Assembly (NCBI GenBank): GCA_011389995.1
Contig: JAABTG010000028.1
Coordinates: 1 to 42,261, forward strand
Length of the DNA: 42,261 nt
DNA from: Thiotrichales bacterium
Lineage (GTDB): Bacteria > Pseudomonadota > Gammaproteobacteria > JAABTG01
Reading direction: 5' to 3'
The translations under genes and the position numbers were made by a program. Numbering within the stretch: position 1 is the first letter of the stretch; every line of letters begins with the position of its first letter. This document shows, piece by piece, positions 25,614 to 35,148 of the stretch. A model generated the notes under the pieces. That model was not told the DNA's origin, ran no database searches, and saw only the letters and a program-made list of their open reading frames with translations.

Positions 25614-26350
25614 GCACCTCCCCCACCTTCACCCTGGACGGCCGGGAGATTCCCTTCGAAGCGGGGCAGACGGTGCTCCAGGCGGCCCTGACGGCCGACG
25701 TCTACATCCCCCACCTGTGCTACCACCCGGAGTTCAAGCCCCACGGCAGTTGCAAGGTATGCACCATCAAGGCCGACGGCCGCCATGTCTCCGCCTGCAC
25801 CTGGCCCGCCCGTCACGGCATGGTGGTGGAGAACGCCACGGAGGAGCTCGACGACCTGCGCCGCACCCTGGTGCAGATGCTGTTCGCCGAGGGCAACCAC
25901 TTCTGCCCCTCCTGCGAGTACAGCGGCCACTGCCTGCTCCAGGCGGTGGGTTACGATCTCCAGGTGGAGACGGCAGGCTTCCGCCACTTCTTCCCCGTCC
26001 GCCCGGTGGATGCCTCCCATCCCGAGGTGTGGCTGGATCTCAACCGCTGCATCCTGTGCGAGCTGTGCGTGCGGGCCTCCGACGAGGTGGACGGCAAGCA
26101 CGTGTTCGGGCTGTCGGGGCGCGGCGCGGGCAAGCACCTCATCGTCAACGCCCTGTCGGGGCGGCTGGCGGACACGGACATGGCGGCGACGGACAAGGCC
26201 GCCGAGGTGTGCCCGGTGGGGGTGATACTGAAGAAAAAGGCGGGGTTTCGCGTGCCCATCGGCGAGCGCCCCTTCGACAGGGAGCCGGTGAGTGCCCAGG
26301 CGGCGCGCTATGCCCCGCGGCCCCCCGCCCGCCACCGGGAGGAGGACTGA
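25610..26350 (+). CDS. hoxU: NAD-reducing hydrogenase diaphorase subunit HoxU
   Basis: A 246-aa NuoG-like electron-transfer subunit. It has a 2Fe-2S ferredoxin domain (C37, C48, C51, C63), a His-Cys3 4Fe-4S site (H97, C99, C102, C108) and a further 4Fe-4S site (C147, C150, C153 with C201 in CPVG). These form the wire between HoxF and HoxY. Its ATG overlaps the hoxF stop by 4 nt, and hoxY starts 1 nt after its own stop, so the subunits are translationally coupled. The C-terminal 40 residues are Pro/Arg-rich. Confidence 0.95.
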   Translation: MSTSPTFTLDGREIPFEAGQTVLQAALTADVYIPHLCYHPEFKPHGSCKVCTIKADGRHVSACTWPARHGMVVENATEELDDLRRTLVQMLFAEGNHFCPSCEYSGHCLLQAVGYDLQVETAGFRHFFPVRPVDASHPEVWLDLNRCILCELCVRASDEVDGKHVFGLSGRGAGKHLIVNALSGRLADTDMAATDKAAEVCPVGVILKKKAGFRVPIGERPFDREPVSAQAARYAPRPPARHREED

Positions 26351-26351
26351 C

Positions 26352-26900
26352 ATGGCCACCCCCGCGCCCCGGCTCAAGGTCGCCACAACCTCCCTGGCGG
26401 GCTGCTTCGGCTGCCACATGTCCTTCCTGGACATCGACGAGCGGCTGTTCGAACTGCTGGAGCACATCGAGTTCGACCGCAGCCCCCTCACGGACATCAA
26501 GACCTGCGGGGCCTGCGACATCGGCATCGTGGAGGGCGGCGTGTGCAACGCCGAGAACGTCCATGTGCTGCGGGAATTCCGCAGTCAGTGTCGCATCCTG
26601 GTGGCCATCGGCGCCTGTGCCATCACCGGCGGCCTGCCGGCCCAGCGCAACCATCTGGACCTGGCGGACTGCCTGCGGGAGGTCTACCAGACGGACCCGG
26701 GCACCCCGGGGGGGCGCATCCCCAACGACCCCGAGCTGCCCCTGCCCCTGGACAAGGTGCACCCCATCCACGAGGTGGTGCGGGTGGATTACTTCATCCC
26801 CGGCTGCCCGCCATCCGCCGACACCATCTGGAAGTTCTTCACCGATGTCCTGGCGGGCCGCACCCCCACCTACCCCCATGGCCTTATCCACTATGACTGA
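26352..26900 (+). CDS. hoxY: NAD-reducing hydrogenase small subunit HoxY
   Basis: The 182-aa small subunit of the hydrogenase module, which carries the proximal 4Fe-4S cluster. Probable ligands are C18 and C21 (SLAGCFGCHMSFLD), C89 (IGACAITGG) and C152 (IPGCPPSADTIW). As usual for cytosolic group 3d enzymes there is no Tat signal peptide and only one cluster. An upstream in-frame ATG at 26292 lies inside hoxU and is rejected. hoxH begins 12 nt after the stop. Confidence 0.95.
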   Translation: MATPAPRLKVATTSLAGCFGCHMSFLDIDERLFELLEHIEFDRSPLTDIKTCGACDIGIVEGGVCNAENVHVLREFRSQCRILVAIGACAITGGLPAQRNHLDLADCLREVYQTDPGTPGGRIPNDPELPLPLDKVHPIHEVVRVDYFIPGCPPSADTIWKFFTDVLAGRTPTYPHGLIHYD

Positions 26901-26912
26901 ACCGAGGTCACC

Positions 26913-28391
26913 ATGAGCTTCGAAATGGAAACCGCCCCCCACCCCGAACAACTGCGCCGGGTGGCCATCGAACCCGTGTCGCGGGTGGAGGGCCACGGCA
27001 AGGTGACCCTGCTGCTGGACGACCACAACCGCGTCCAGCAGGCCCGCCTCCACATCTCCGAGTTCCGGGGCTTCGAGCGTTTCATCCAGGGCCGCCCCTA
27101 CTGGGAGGTGCCGGTGCTGGTGCAGCGCCTGTGCGGCATCTGCCCCGTGAGCCACCACCTGTGCGCCGCCAAGGCCATGGACCAGGTGGTGGGGGTGCAC
27201 CGTCTTACCCCCACCGCCGAGCGCCTGCGCCGCCTCATGCACTACGGCCAGATCCTCCAGTCCCACGCCCTGCACTTCTTCCATCTGTCCTCGCCGGACC
27301 TGCTGTTCGGCTTCGACTCGGAGGTGGCCCGGCGCAACATCGTGGGCGTGGCGGCGGCCCACCCGGACATCGCCCGCCAGGGGGTGCTGCTGCGCAAGTT
27401 CGGCCAGGAGGTGATCCGCGTCACCGCCGGCAAGCGGGTCCACGGCACCAGTGCCGTGCCGGGGGGTGTCAACAAGGCCCTCGCGGTGGCGGAGCGGGAC
27501 GGACTGCTGAAGGACATCTACGACATCATCAAGTGGAGCCGGGAGGCGGTGGCCCTGACGCGACGGCTGTTCGAGCAGGACCCCGACACCTACGCCCGCT
27601 TCGGCCGCTTCGACGCCGGCGCCCTCGCCCTGGTGCGGGCCGACGGCGCCATGGACCTCTACCACGGCGGCCTGCGGGCCCGGGACGTGGCCGGGGAGCC
27701 CATCTTCGACCATGTCGCCCCCGATACCTATGACGACTATATCCACGAGCAGGTGAAGCCGTGGTCCTACATGAAGTTCCCCTACATCCGCAGCCTCGGC
27801 CCCGACGACGGCTGGTATCGCGTGGGTCCCCTGGCCCGCATGGCCCTGTGCGATTTCATCCCCACCCCCTTCGCCGAGCGCGAGCGCAAGGCCTTTCTGG
27901 CCTTCGACGACGGCCGCGCCGCCGGCTCCACCCTGGGCTACCACTGGGCCCGTCTCATCGAGATGCTCCATGCCGCCGAGGTCATCAAGGACCTGCTCCA
28001 GGACGAGCAGACCCTGGGCACCGAGCTGATGGCCGAGGGCGCCCGCCAGGGCCGGGGCGTGGGCATCATCGAGGCCCCCCGGGGCACCCTCATCCACCAC
28101 TACGAGGTGAACGAGGAGGACCTGGTGGTGCGCGCCAACCTCATCGTCTCCACCACCCACAACAACAACGCCATGAACCAGTCCATCCGCGAGGTGGCGC
28201 GCCAGTATTTCGATGGCCGGGAGCTCAGCGAGGGCCTGCTGAACCATATCGAGGTGGCCATCCGCGCCTTCGACCCCTGCCTGTCCTGTGCCACCCATGC
28301 CCTCGGCCGCATGCCCCTGGAGGTGACCCTGGTGGATGCCGGCGGCCACACCGTGGACCGCGCCCTGCGCGACCCCGGGGAGGCCTGTTGA
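26913..28391 (+). CDS. hoxH: NAD-reducing hydrogenase large subunit HoxH
   Basis: The 492-aa [NiFe] catalytic subunit. The nickel ligands are C74 and C77 in RLCGICPVSHH and C456 and C459 in DPCLSCATH. Thirty residues follow H462, the expected cleavage point, so the protein is made as a precursor and needs the endopeptidase HoxW, encoded next. N-terminal EPVSRVEGHGKVTL is typical. The site appears fully active. The hypABCDEF genes for centre assembly are not in the window and must be elsewhere. Confidence 0.96.
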   Translation: MSFEMETAPHPEQLRRVAIEPVSRVEGHGKVTLLLDDHNRVQQARLHISEFRGFERFIQGRPYWEVPVLVQRLCGICPVSHHLCAAKAMDQVVGVHRLTPTAERLRRLMHYGQILQSHALHFFHLSSPDLLFGFDSEVARRNIVGVAAAHPDIARQGVLLRKFGQEVIRVTAGKRVHGTSAVPGGVNKALAVAERDGLLKDIYDIIKWSREAVALTRRLFEQDPDTYARFGRFDAGALALVRADGAMDLYHGGLRARDVAGEPIFDHVAPDTYDDYIHEQVKPWSYMKFPYIRSLGPDDGWYRVGPLARMALCDFIPTPFAERERKAFLAFDDGRAAGSTLGYHWARLIEMLHAAEVIKDLLQDEQTLGTELMAEGARQGRGVGIIEAPRGTLIHHYEVNEEDLVVRANLIVSTTHNNNAMNQSIREVARQYFDGRELSEGLLNHIEVAIRAFDPCLSCATHALGRMPLEVTLVDAGGHTVDRALRDPGEAC

Positions 28392-28870
28392 CGGCGCCCC
28401 GCCTGGTCATCGGCATCGGCAACCCCAGCCGCGGCGATGATGCCCTGGGCCCCGCCTGCATCGACGGCCTGGAGGCCCTGGCACCGCCCCGCACCGAGCT
28501 GCTGACGGACTTCCAGCTGCAGGTGGAGTACCTGCTGGACCTCGCCGGCCGCCGCGAGGTGATCTTCGTGGATGCCGCCGCGGGGGGGCCGGCACCCTTT
28601 CGCTTCGCCCCCGTCGCCGCCAGCGACCGGCCCGGCTGCTCCACCCACGCCGTCCCCCCCGCTGACGTCCTGGCCGCCTACCGGCGGCACTACGGCACGC
28701 CGCCCCCGGCGAGCCATGTGCTGGCCATTCGCGGCTACCACTTCGATCTGGGCGCCCCCCTGTCGGCGGCGGCCGCCGCCAACCTCGAGGCCGCCCTGGC
28801 CTTCCTCTCCCAGCGCCTCACCGCCGGGCCCGGCGCCGAGGCGGCCCTGTCCCCTCAGGGCCCGCGGTAG
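28388..28870 (+). CDS. hoxW: hydrogenase maturation endopeptidase HoxW
   Basis: A 160-aa protease that removes the C-terminal extension of HoxH after nickel insertion. N-terminal VIGIGNPSRGDDALGP holds the first metal-sensing acid (D17/D18), FVDAA has D62 and STHA has H87, the three nickel-binding positions of the HybD/HycI family. Translation appears to start at TTG 28388, overlapping the hoxH stop as TTGA; no ATG or GTG is available before the conserved motif. Its last 16 nt overlap the convergent gene ending at 28855. Confidence 0.9.
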   Translation: MTAPRLVIGIGNPSRGDDALGPACIDGLEALAPPRTELLTDFQLQVEYLLDLAGRREVIFVDAAAGGPAPFRFAPVAASDRPGCSTHAVPPADVLAAYRRHYGTPPPASHVLAIRGYHFDLGAPLSAAAAANLEAALAFLSQRLTAGPGAEAALSPQGPR

Positions 28871-29241
28871 ATTACCCGCAGGGAGGCCGCCTGCAGCGGC
28901 AACGGACCGAGGTCCACCTCGAAGCGGCCGCGGCTGGTATGGCGGGCCGGCGTCATCCGCCTCACTTCACCGTGATCGGCTGCCAGCACTGCGCCGTTGG
29001 CGTCGAGCACCTCCACCCACACCCGGCCGGCCAGGCGACGCCCGGGATGGATGACAGCCGCCCTCACCTCGCCACTGACGCGCACCCCCTCATCCCCCGC
29101 CTGCGCCCGGACACCGTAGGGCGTACCCCACACCGTTGCCGCCACCGTCACGGGGGTTGGGACAGGTATCCCGGCCATGGCGGTGGCGGCCGTCATCAGA
29201 GCCAACGCCGTTAACCAGCCACCCGGAAACCATCTCTTCAT
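28855..29241 (-). CDS. small secreted hypothetical protein
   Basis: I do not recognise a family for this 128-aa protein. It has a signal peptide (MKRWFPGGWLTALALMTAATAMA, cleavage about residue 24) and a compact beta-rich mature part with VRVSGEVRAAVIHPGRRL and VWVEVLDANGAVLAADHGE, reminiscent of an Ig-like or FxLYD-type fold. A strong ribosome site (GGAGGTG, 6 nt away) fixes the start at 29241; the frame's longer version upstream is not credible. It diverges from the metal-efflux operon and shares its 189-bp regulatory gap, so it may respond to the same regulator. It overlaps the end of hoxW by 16 nt. Confidence 0.72.
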   Translation of the reverse strand: MKRWFPGGWLTALALMTAATAMAGIPVPTPVTVAATVWGTPYGVRAQAGDEGVRVSGEVRAAVIHPGRRLAGRVWVEVLDANGAVLAADHGEVRRMTPARHTSRGRFEVDLGPLPLQAASLRVIYRGP

Positions 29242-29322
29242 AGCGACACCTCCACATGCTTGAACCGCCGGGGCCCCGCGCAACCGCGGGCCCTCTTAGG
29301 CATCAAGGATGACCCCGAACGG

Positions 29323-29361
29323 CTGACCAAACCCTGAAGGCCGTCGTCAGCCTTTCGTCAG
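29323..29361. promoter_or_regulatory. candidate two-component operator (four CTGA/TCAG half-sites)
   Basis: CTGA occurs at 29323 and 29334, and CGTCAG at 29345 and 29356. Within each pair the spacing is exactly 11 bp, one helical turn, as in PhoP/OmpR-family boxes, and the two pairs face each other. The site lies 70-110 bp upstream of the efflux operon and 82-120 bp upstream of the divergent small gene. Confidence 0.5.
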
Positions 29362-29430
29362 GTGGGCTGTGGCTGAATGGTGTCCTCCAAGCCATGTCCC
29401 TGTCGGGCCGTCCCATCAGGAGAAATTCCC

Positions 29431-30651
29431 GTGTCCCCATCACCCGCCAGCCCCCTGCCCCGCTGGATCATCGTCCTCGTCCTGACAGCGGGCACCGGCG
29501 GGGCCGCGGCGGCGAGTCTCGGCGACGCCGTGACGGCGGCCTACGAGCGGCACCCCGAACGTGCCCTGGTGGACGCCCGGCGCGGCCTCGCGGCGGCCCT
29601 CGAGAACCGCGCCGACCAACCCTTCGCCGCCGATCCCGCCTTCAATCTGCGTTACGACACCGACGCGGTGGGCGCCGACAACGGTTTCCGTGAGTGGGAA
29701 GGCGGAGTCACCGTGCCCCTGTGGTGGCCCGGACAACGCGCCGTCCAAAGCCGGGAGGCACGGCGCACCCGGGACACCGCCACCGCACTGGTGACGGTCC
29801 AGCGCCTGGAGGTGGCGGGGGAGGTACGGGAGCGGCTGTGGACGGTTGCCCTGGCTCGCGGCGCCCACGCCGAGGCGGGCCTCGCCGTCGACAGCGCCCG
29901 CCGCCTGGAAAAGGACGTCGCCCGGCGCGTGGCGGCCGGTGAACTGGCCCGCCGGGACCTGTTGCTGGCCCGCCAGGAGACCGCCGCCCGCGAGGATGAC
30001 CTGGAGCAGGCCGCCAACCATCTGGAACAGGCGCGAGGGCGCTTCCTGCGTTACACCGGCATGGACGAGGTGCCCGCCGCCCGCGCCGAACCGGTACCCC
30101 GGGACCGCGAGCTGGCGGACACCCATCCCCGGCTGGTGCTGGCCGCGGCCGCCGTTGAACGCGCCCGGGCCGGCCGCCGGCGGGTGGCCGCCGAGGGCCG
30201 CGCCCCGGCCGACCTGTGGCTGGGGGGAATGAAGAGTCGCGACGCCAGAGGCCAGGACTTCGACTCCTCCATCGCCGTGGAGATCACCGTGCCCTTCGGC
30301 ATAAGCGCCCACAACGCCCCGGCACTGGCCGCGGCGGAGTCCGAGCTGACCCACGCCGCTGCCCGCCATGGGCAGATCCGGCGCACCTTGCGGGACGGCC
30401 TGGAGCAGGCCTCCCTGGAACTCGAACGCGCCCGCATCGCCTTGGGCCGTGCCCGCCAGCGGCAGCAACTGGCCGCCGAGACCCTGGACCTCAGCCGCCG
30501 CGCCTTCGAACTCGGCGAGACGGATCTGGTGCGACTGCTGCAGGCCCGGGACGCCGCCGTCGCCGCCGATGGCCAACTGGAGGCCCGGCGCCTGGAAGCC
30601 GGCCAGGCCGCCGCCCGCCTCAACCAAGCCCTGGGAGTGATACCCCGATGA
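29431..30651 (+). CDS. outer-membrane factor of heavy-metal RND efflux (TolC/CzcC family)
   Basis: A 406-aa outer-membrane channel component. Signal peptide about residues 1-29, then two alpha-helical repeats with long coiled coils typical of the OEP family (LARRDLLLARQETAAREDDLEQAANHLEQ is part of one). There is no lipobox Cys. Translation starts at GTG 29431, supported by AGGAG 8 nt upstream; an earlier in-frame ATG lacks a ribosome site. The stop overlaps the adaptor start as ATGA. It should dock on the CzcB/CusB-like adaptor to export metal ions across the outer membrane. Confidence 0.88.
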   Translation: MSPSPASPLPRWIIVLVLTAGTGGAAAASLGDAVTAAYERHPERALVDARRGLAAALENRADQPFAADPAFNLRYDTDAVGADNGFREWEGGVTVPLWWPGQRAVQSREARRTRDTATALVTVQRLEVAGEVRERLWTVALARGAHAEAGLAVDSARRLEKDVARRVAAGELARRDLLLARQETAAREDDLEQAANHLEQARGRFLRYTGMDEVPAARAEPVPRDRELADTHPRLVLAAAAVERARAGRRRVAAEGRAPADLWLGGMKSRDARGQDFDSSIAVEITVPFGISAHNAPALAAAESELTHAAARHGQIRRTLRDGLEQASLELERARIALGRARQRQQLAAETLDLSRRAFELGETDLVRLLQARDAAVAADGQLEARRLEAGQAAARLNQALGVIPR

Positions 30652-31736
30652 GATCCATTGTCGCCACCCTGTTCCTCATCCTCCCCCTGGGGTCCCTCGC
30701 CCAGGCCCCCGAACTGCTGGAACTGGGCCCTCAGCAGATTCAGGCCTTCGGCATCGAGACCGTGGCCGTGCGGGCCGCGGGGCGCACCCTGGGCAGGAAC
30801 TATCCCGCCAAGGTGACGGTGCCCAACGCCCAGTTGCGGGTGGTGAGCACACCCCTGGACGGCGTGGTGGAGGCCCTGCTGGTGGCCGAGGGCGAGACCG
30901 TCGCCCGGGACCAGCCCCTGGCCCGCATCCGCAGCGGCGACCTGCTGGAACTCCAGACCGCCTATCTGGAGACCCGCTCCCGGCGTCTGCTGGCCGCCGA
31001 GACCCTGGCCCGGGAACGCCAGCTTCACGCCGAAGGCATCATCGCCAGGCGGCGATTGCTGGAATCCGAGGCCCGTCACCGCGAGCACCGCAACGCCGAG
31101 GAGCGGGATCAGCAGGCCCTCGGCCTTGCCGGCATGACGGCCGAGGCCATCCATGAGTTGGCCCGCACCCAGGGTCTCGATGCTACGGTGGAGGTCCGGG
31201 CGCCGCTGGCCGGGGTGGTGCTGGAGCAATTGGCCACCGCCGGGCAGCGCCTCATGGCCGCCGATCCCCTTTACCGTATCGGCCATCTGTCACCCCTGTG
31301 GGTGGAGATCCACGTGCCCCTGGACGACCTGGGCGATGTGGCCCCCGGCAACCGGGTGGAACTGCCGGTCCCCGGCATCGACGCCCGTGTCATCACCGTG
31401 GGGCGCATGGTCCACGGCACCGATCAGGGGGTCCTGGTACGGGCCGAGGTAAGCCAGGGTAGCGGGCGGCTGCGCCCCGGCCAGTTCATCGAGGCACGGC
31501 TGGCGCTGGAGGTGGATGGCGATGCCCTGCGGATACCCGCCGGGGCCGTGGTGCGCCACGGCGGCGTCACTTACATCTTCACGCGCCGGGCGGGCGGCTT
31601 CCTGCCGATGGCCGTGACCCTGGTGATGCAGGAGGGAGACGAGGCCGTGATCCGCGCCCCTCTGGAGCCGGGCGCGGCCGTGGTTTCCCGCGGCACCGCG
31701 GCCCTCAAGGCAGCCTGGACCGGGGGCGGCGAGTGA
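30648..31736 (+). CDS. RND efflux periplasmic adaptor (CzcB/CusB family)
   Basis: A 362-aa membrane-fusion protein with signal peptide (residues 1-20), lipoyl-like halves VSTPLDGVVEALLVAEGETV and VRAPLAGVVLEQLATAG flanking a helical hairpin (about 100-165), and beta-barrel/proximal domains to the end. No HMA, YHS or Met-rich N-terminal metal-binding extension is present. Start ATG 30648 overlaps the previous stop (ATGA); its own stop overlaps the pump start. The three genes thus form a tight tripartite efflux operon. Confidence 0.9.
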   Translation: MRSIVATLFLILPLGSLAQAPELLELGPQQIQAFGIETVAVRAAGRTLGRNYPAKVTVPNAQLRVVSTPLDGVVEALLVAEGETVARDQPLARIRSGDLLELQTAYLETRSRRLLAAETLARERQLHAEGIIARRRLLESEARHREHRNAEERDQQALGLAGMTAEAIHELARTQGLDATVEVRAPLAGVVLEQLATAGQRLMAADPLYRIGHLSPLWVEIHVPLDDLGDVAPGNRVELPVPGIDARVITVGRMVHGTDQGVLVRAEVSQGSGRLRPGQFIEARLALEVDGDALRIPAGAVVRHGGVTYIFTRRAGGFLPMAVTLVMQEGDEAVIRAPLEPGAAVVSRGTAALKAAWTGGGE

Positions 31737-34700
31737 TGCTGGCCTCCATCGTGCAGTTCGCCCTCACCCAGCGTCTGCTCATGGTGCTGGGGGTGCTGGT
31801 GCTGGGGGGAGCCGGCTGGTACGGCTTCGCCCATACCCCCATCGACGCCTTCCCCGATGTCTCCACCACCCAGGTGAAGATCATCGTCAAGGCCCCGGGC
31901 ATGACCCCCGAGGAAGTGGAGACACGCATCACCGCCCCCATCGAGGTGGAGGTGCTGGGGATCCCGCGCCAGGAGATGCTGCGCTCGGTGGCGAAGTATG
32001 CCCTCACTGACATCACCGTGGACTTCGCGGAGGGCACCGACATCTACTGGGCCCGCCAGCAGGTGGCCGAACGCCTCAACGCCATCTGGGGGGACCTCCC
32101 CGCGGGGGTGAGCGGCGGCATCGCCCCCATGACCACCCCCCTGGGGGAGATGTTCATGTTCACCATCGAGGGCGGCGACCTCGACAACATGGAGCGCCGC
32201 GACCTGCTGGACTGGGTCATCCGCCCGGCCCTGCGCACGGTACCCGGGGTGGCCGATGTCAACGCCCTGGGCGGGCGGGTGCGCACCTACGAGGTGGTGC
32301 CCGACAATGCCCGCATGACGGCCCGGGGTATCCATCTGGAGGCCCTGCGTCAGGCCCTGGCCGCCAACAACGCCAATGACGGGGCGGGCCGGCTGACGGA
32401 TGGCGAGGAGGCCCTGCTGGTGCGCACGGTGGGCAGCATCGACACCCTGGCCGACGTCGCCGACATCGTGGTGAAGGCCGACGCCGCGGAGCCGGTACGC
32501 CTGGGGGACGTGGCCACCGTGGGCCTCGGTGCCCTCACCCGCTATGGCGCCGTGACCCACGACGGCCAGGGCGAGATCGTGGAGGGACTGGTGCTGGGGT
32601 TGCGGGGCGCCAATGCCCGGGAGGTGGTCTCGGGCGTGAAGGCCAAACTGGCCGAGCTGGCACCCACTCTGCCTGAGGGGGTCGAGACGCGGGTGTTCTA
32701 CGACCGCGGCCGGCTGGTGGAGCGCGCCGTGGGCACCGTGTCCCGGGCCCTGGGGGAGGCCATCGTGCTGGTGCTCATCCTGCTGGTGCTGTTCCTCGGC
32801 GACCTGCGGGCCGCCCTCACCGTGGCCCTCATCCTGCCCCTGGCGGCCCTGGCCACCTTCACCCTCATGTACGCCTTCGGCCTGTCGGCCAACCTCATGT
32901 CCCTGGGGGGCCTGGCCATCGCCATCGGCATGCTGGTGGACGCCGCGGTGGTGGTGGTGGAAAACGTGGTGACCCACCTCGCCCGCCATCGCGAGGCCCC
33001 GCGCCTGCCGCGCCTGCATGTCATCTACCGGGCGGTGCGCGAGGTGGCGACGCCCGTGACCTCCGGGATCCTCATCATCGTCATCGTATTCCTGCCCCTG
33101 CTCACCCTGCAGGGTCTGGAGGGCAAATTGTTCGTGCCCGTGGCCCTGACCATCGTGTTCGCCCTCACCGCCTCCCTGGTACTGTCCCTGACGGTCATCC
33201 CGGTGCTGGCCTCCTATCTGCTGAGGCGGGTCAGGCACGACGAGCCGTGGCTGGTGCGGCGCATGCTCCAGGCCTATCTGCCCGCCCTGAGGTGGAGCCT
33301 CGGCCATACCCGTGTGGTCCTGGTCCTGGCGTTGGCACTGCTGGCGGGTGCGGGTTTCGTCTATACCCAGGTGGGCAAGTCCTTCATGCCTACCATGGAC
33401 GAGGGCGACCTCATCGTCCAGCTGGAGAAGCTGCCGTCCATCAACCTGGAGGAGTCCATCAATCTGGACCTGCGGGTGCAGCGGGCCCTGCTGGACCGGG
33501 TGCCCGAGATCACCGGCATCGTGGCCCGTACCGGCTCCGACGAACTCGGACTCGACCCCATGGGCCTCAACGAGACGGACTCCTTCCTGGTGCTGAAACC
33601 CCGGGAGCAGTGGCGGATGGCCGACAAGGGGGGCCTCATGGCGGCCATTCGCGAGGTCCTCGCGGACTTCCCCGGCGTCAACTACGCCTTCACCCAGCCC
33701 ATCCAGATGCGGGTCGACGAGATGCTCACCGGGGTGCGGGGCGACCTGGCCATCAAGGTGTTCGGCGACGACCAGGAGCGCCTCAACCGCACCGCCGAGG
33801 CCATCGTTGCCGCGGTGAGCCGGGTGGAGGGAGCGGAAGATGTCTTCACCCCCCGCAACGAGGGGGCCCAGTATCTGCGCCTCGAGGTCGACCCCCTGGC
33901 GGCGGGGCGCCTCGGCCTCGACGTGGAGACCCTGCAGGCCACCCTGCGGGCCCAGGTGGAGGGCATGAATGTGGGGACCGTCTACGAAGGAGCGAAACGA
34001 GTGCCCCTGGTGATCCGCGGCCCGGCGGCGATACGGGACTCCAGCGCCGTATTCAAGGGCCTGAACCTCACCCTGCAGGACGGGGGCACCGTACCCCTGT
34101 CCGCCCTGGTCAGCTTCGAACGTACCGAGGGGCCGGTGGCCATCCAGCGGGAGCGCGGCAACCGCATGGCGGTGGTGGTGGCCAATGTGGCCGGGCGCGA
34201 CCTGGTGGGCTTCGTGGAGGAGGCGCGGCGTCGGGTGGCGGCGGAGGTGGAGCTGCCCACCGGTTACTACTACGAGTGGGGCGGTGAATTCGAGAACCAG
34301 CAGCGGGCGGCGCGGCGCCTCGCCATCGTGGTGCCGGTAGCCGTGGGCCTGATCTTCCTGCTGCTGTTCTCCACCTTCGGCTCGGTGCGTCAGGCCGTCC
34401 TCGTCCTCACCAACGTGCCCTTCGCCATGATCGGCGGCATCGTCGGTCTGTGGCTGACCGGCGAATACCTGTCCGTACCCGCCTCCGTGGGCTTCATCGC
34501 CCTGCTGGGCATCGCCGTACTGAACGGCGTGGTGATGGTGACCTATTTCAACCAGCTCCGCGCCCTGGGACGGCCGGTGGCGGAGGTGGTGGTGGAAGGC
34601 TCGCGGCGACGCCTGCGGCCGGTGCTCATGACCGCCAGCATCGCCGCCTTCGGCCTCGTGCCGCTACTGTTCGCCAGCGGGCCGGGTTCGGAGATCCAGA

Positions 34701-34810
34701 GGCCCCTGGCGGTGGTGGTGATCGGTGGACTCATCTCCTCCACCGCCCTGACCCTCATCCTGTTGCCCATTCTCTACCGCCGCTTCGGCGTCGAAACACC
34801 GGGGACCTGA
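31736..34810 (+). CDS. heavy-metal efflux RND pump (CzcA/CusA family)
   Basis: A 1024-aa inner-membrane proton/metal antiporter. It has the usual 12 helices with large periplasmic loops, N-terminal GFAHTPIDAFPDVSTTQV, and the helix-4 motif AIGMLVDAAVVVVENV with D402 and E409 for the proton relay. The DAAV form is closer to CusA/SilA-like HME pumps than to the DFG-DGAV form of CzcA, but the substrate (Cu/Ag or divalent Zn/Co/Cd) cannot be settled by eye. I chose ATG 31736 (TGATG overlap); GTG 31733 one codon earlier is possible. DUF3240 follows after 1 nt. Confidence 0.93.
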   Translation: MLASIVQFALTQRLLMVLGVLVLGGAGWYGFAHTPIDAFPDVSTTQVKIIVKAPGMTPEEVETRITAPIEVEVLGIPRQEMLRSVAKYALTDITVDFAEGTDIYWARQQVAERLNAIWGDLPAGVSGGIAPMTTPLGEMFMFTIEGGDLDNMERRDLLDWVIRPALRTVPGVADVNALGGRVRTYEVVPDNARMTARGIHLEALRQALAANNANDGAGRLTDGEEALLVRTVGSIDTLADVADIVVKADAAEPVRLGDVATVGLGALTRYGAVTHDGQGEIVEGLVLGLRGANAREVVSGVKAKLAELAPTLPEGVETRVFYDRGRLVERAVGTVSRALGEAIVLVLILLVLFLGDLRAALTVALILPLAALATFTLMYAFGLSANLMSLGGLAIAIGMLVDAAVVVVENVVTHLARHREAPRLPRLHVIYRAVREVATPVTSGILIIVIVFLPLLTLQGLEGKLFVPVALTIVFALTASLVLSLTVIPVLASYLLRRVRHDEPWLVRRMLQAYLPALRWSLGHTRVVLVLALALLAGAGFVYTQVGKSFMPTMDEGDLIVQLEKLPSINLEESINLDLRVQRALLDRVPEITGIVARTGSDELGLDPMGLNETDSFLVLKPREQWRMADKGGLMAAIREVLADFPGVNYAFTQPIQMRVDEMLTGVRGDLAIKVFGDDQERLNRTAEAIVAAVSRVEGAEDVFTPRNEGAQYLRLEVDPLAAGRLGLDVETLQATLRAQVEGMNVGTVYEGAKRVPLVIRGPAAIRDSSAVFKGLNLTLQDGGTVPLSALVSFERTEGPVAIQRERGNRMAVVVANVAGRDLVGFVEEARRRVAAEVELPTGYYYEWGGEFENQQRAARRLAIVVPVAVGLIFLLLFSTFGSVRQAVLVLTNVPFAMIGGIVGLWLTGEYLSVPASVGFIALLGIAVLNGVVMVTYFNQLRALGRPVAEVVVEGSRRRLRPVLMTASIAAFGLVPLLFASGPGSEIQRPLAVVVIGGLISSTALTLILLPILYRRFGVETPGT

Positions 34811-34811
34811 C

Positions 34812-35117
34812 ATGAACGAGCTGTGCCTGCTGAACCTGGTGGTGACACCCGAGGCGGAAGACGCCATCACCGACTGGCTGCTGGAACGCGAGGAGGTGTC
34901 GGGCTTCTCCAGCATGCCCATCGCCGGCCATGGCAGTTCGGAGCACGCCATGAGCCTGGCGGAACAGGTGGCGGGACACCGCCGCCAGGTACTGTTCCAG
35001 ATCCATCTGGCGCTGGCAGACGCCCGCCGCCTGACGACCTCCCTGGGGGAGGAGTTCCACGGCAGCGGCATGCACTTCTGGCTGACTCCGGTGCTGGACT
35101 CGGGCCACGTGGCATGA
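34812..35117 (+). CDS. DUF3240-family protein (PII-like)
   Basis: A 101-aa cytosolic protein matching the DUF3240 family, which commonly follows CzcA/CusA genes and is predicted to have a PII-like ferredoxin fold. Visible features: LLNLVVTPEAEDAITDWLL at the N-terminus, EVSGFSSMPIAGHG with the flexible T-loop-like region, and GSGMHFWLTPVLDSGHV at the end. The function is unknown; regulation of the adjacent pump is a reasonable guess. Start ATG lies 1 nt after the pump stop. Confidence 0.82.
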   Translation: MNELCLLNLVVTPEAEDAITDWLLEREEVSGFSSMPIAGHGSSEHAMSLAEQVAGHRRQVLFQIHLALADARRLTTSLGEEFHGSGMHFWLTPVLDSGHVA

Positions 35118-35148
35118 GCCCGGGTTTCCGTTTAAGGTCGTATGCAAC

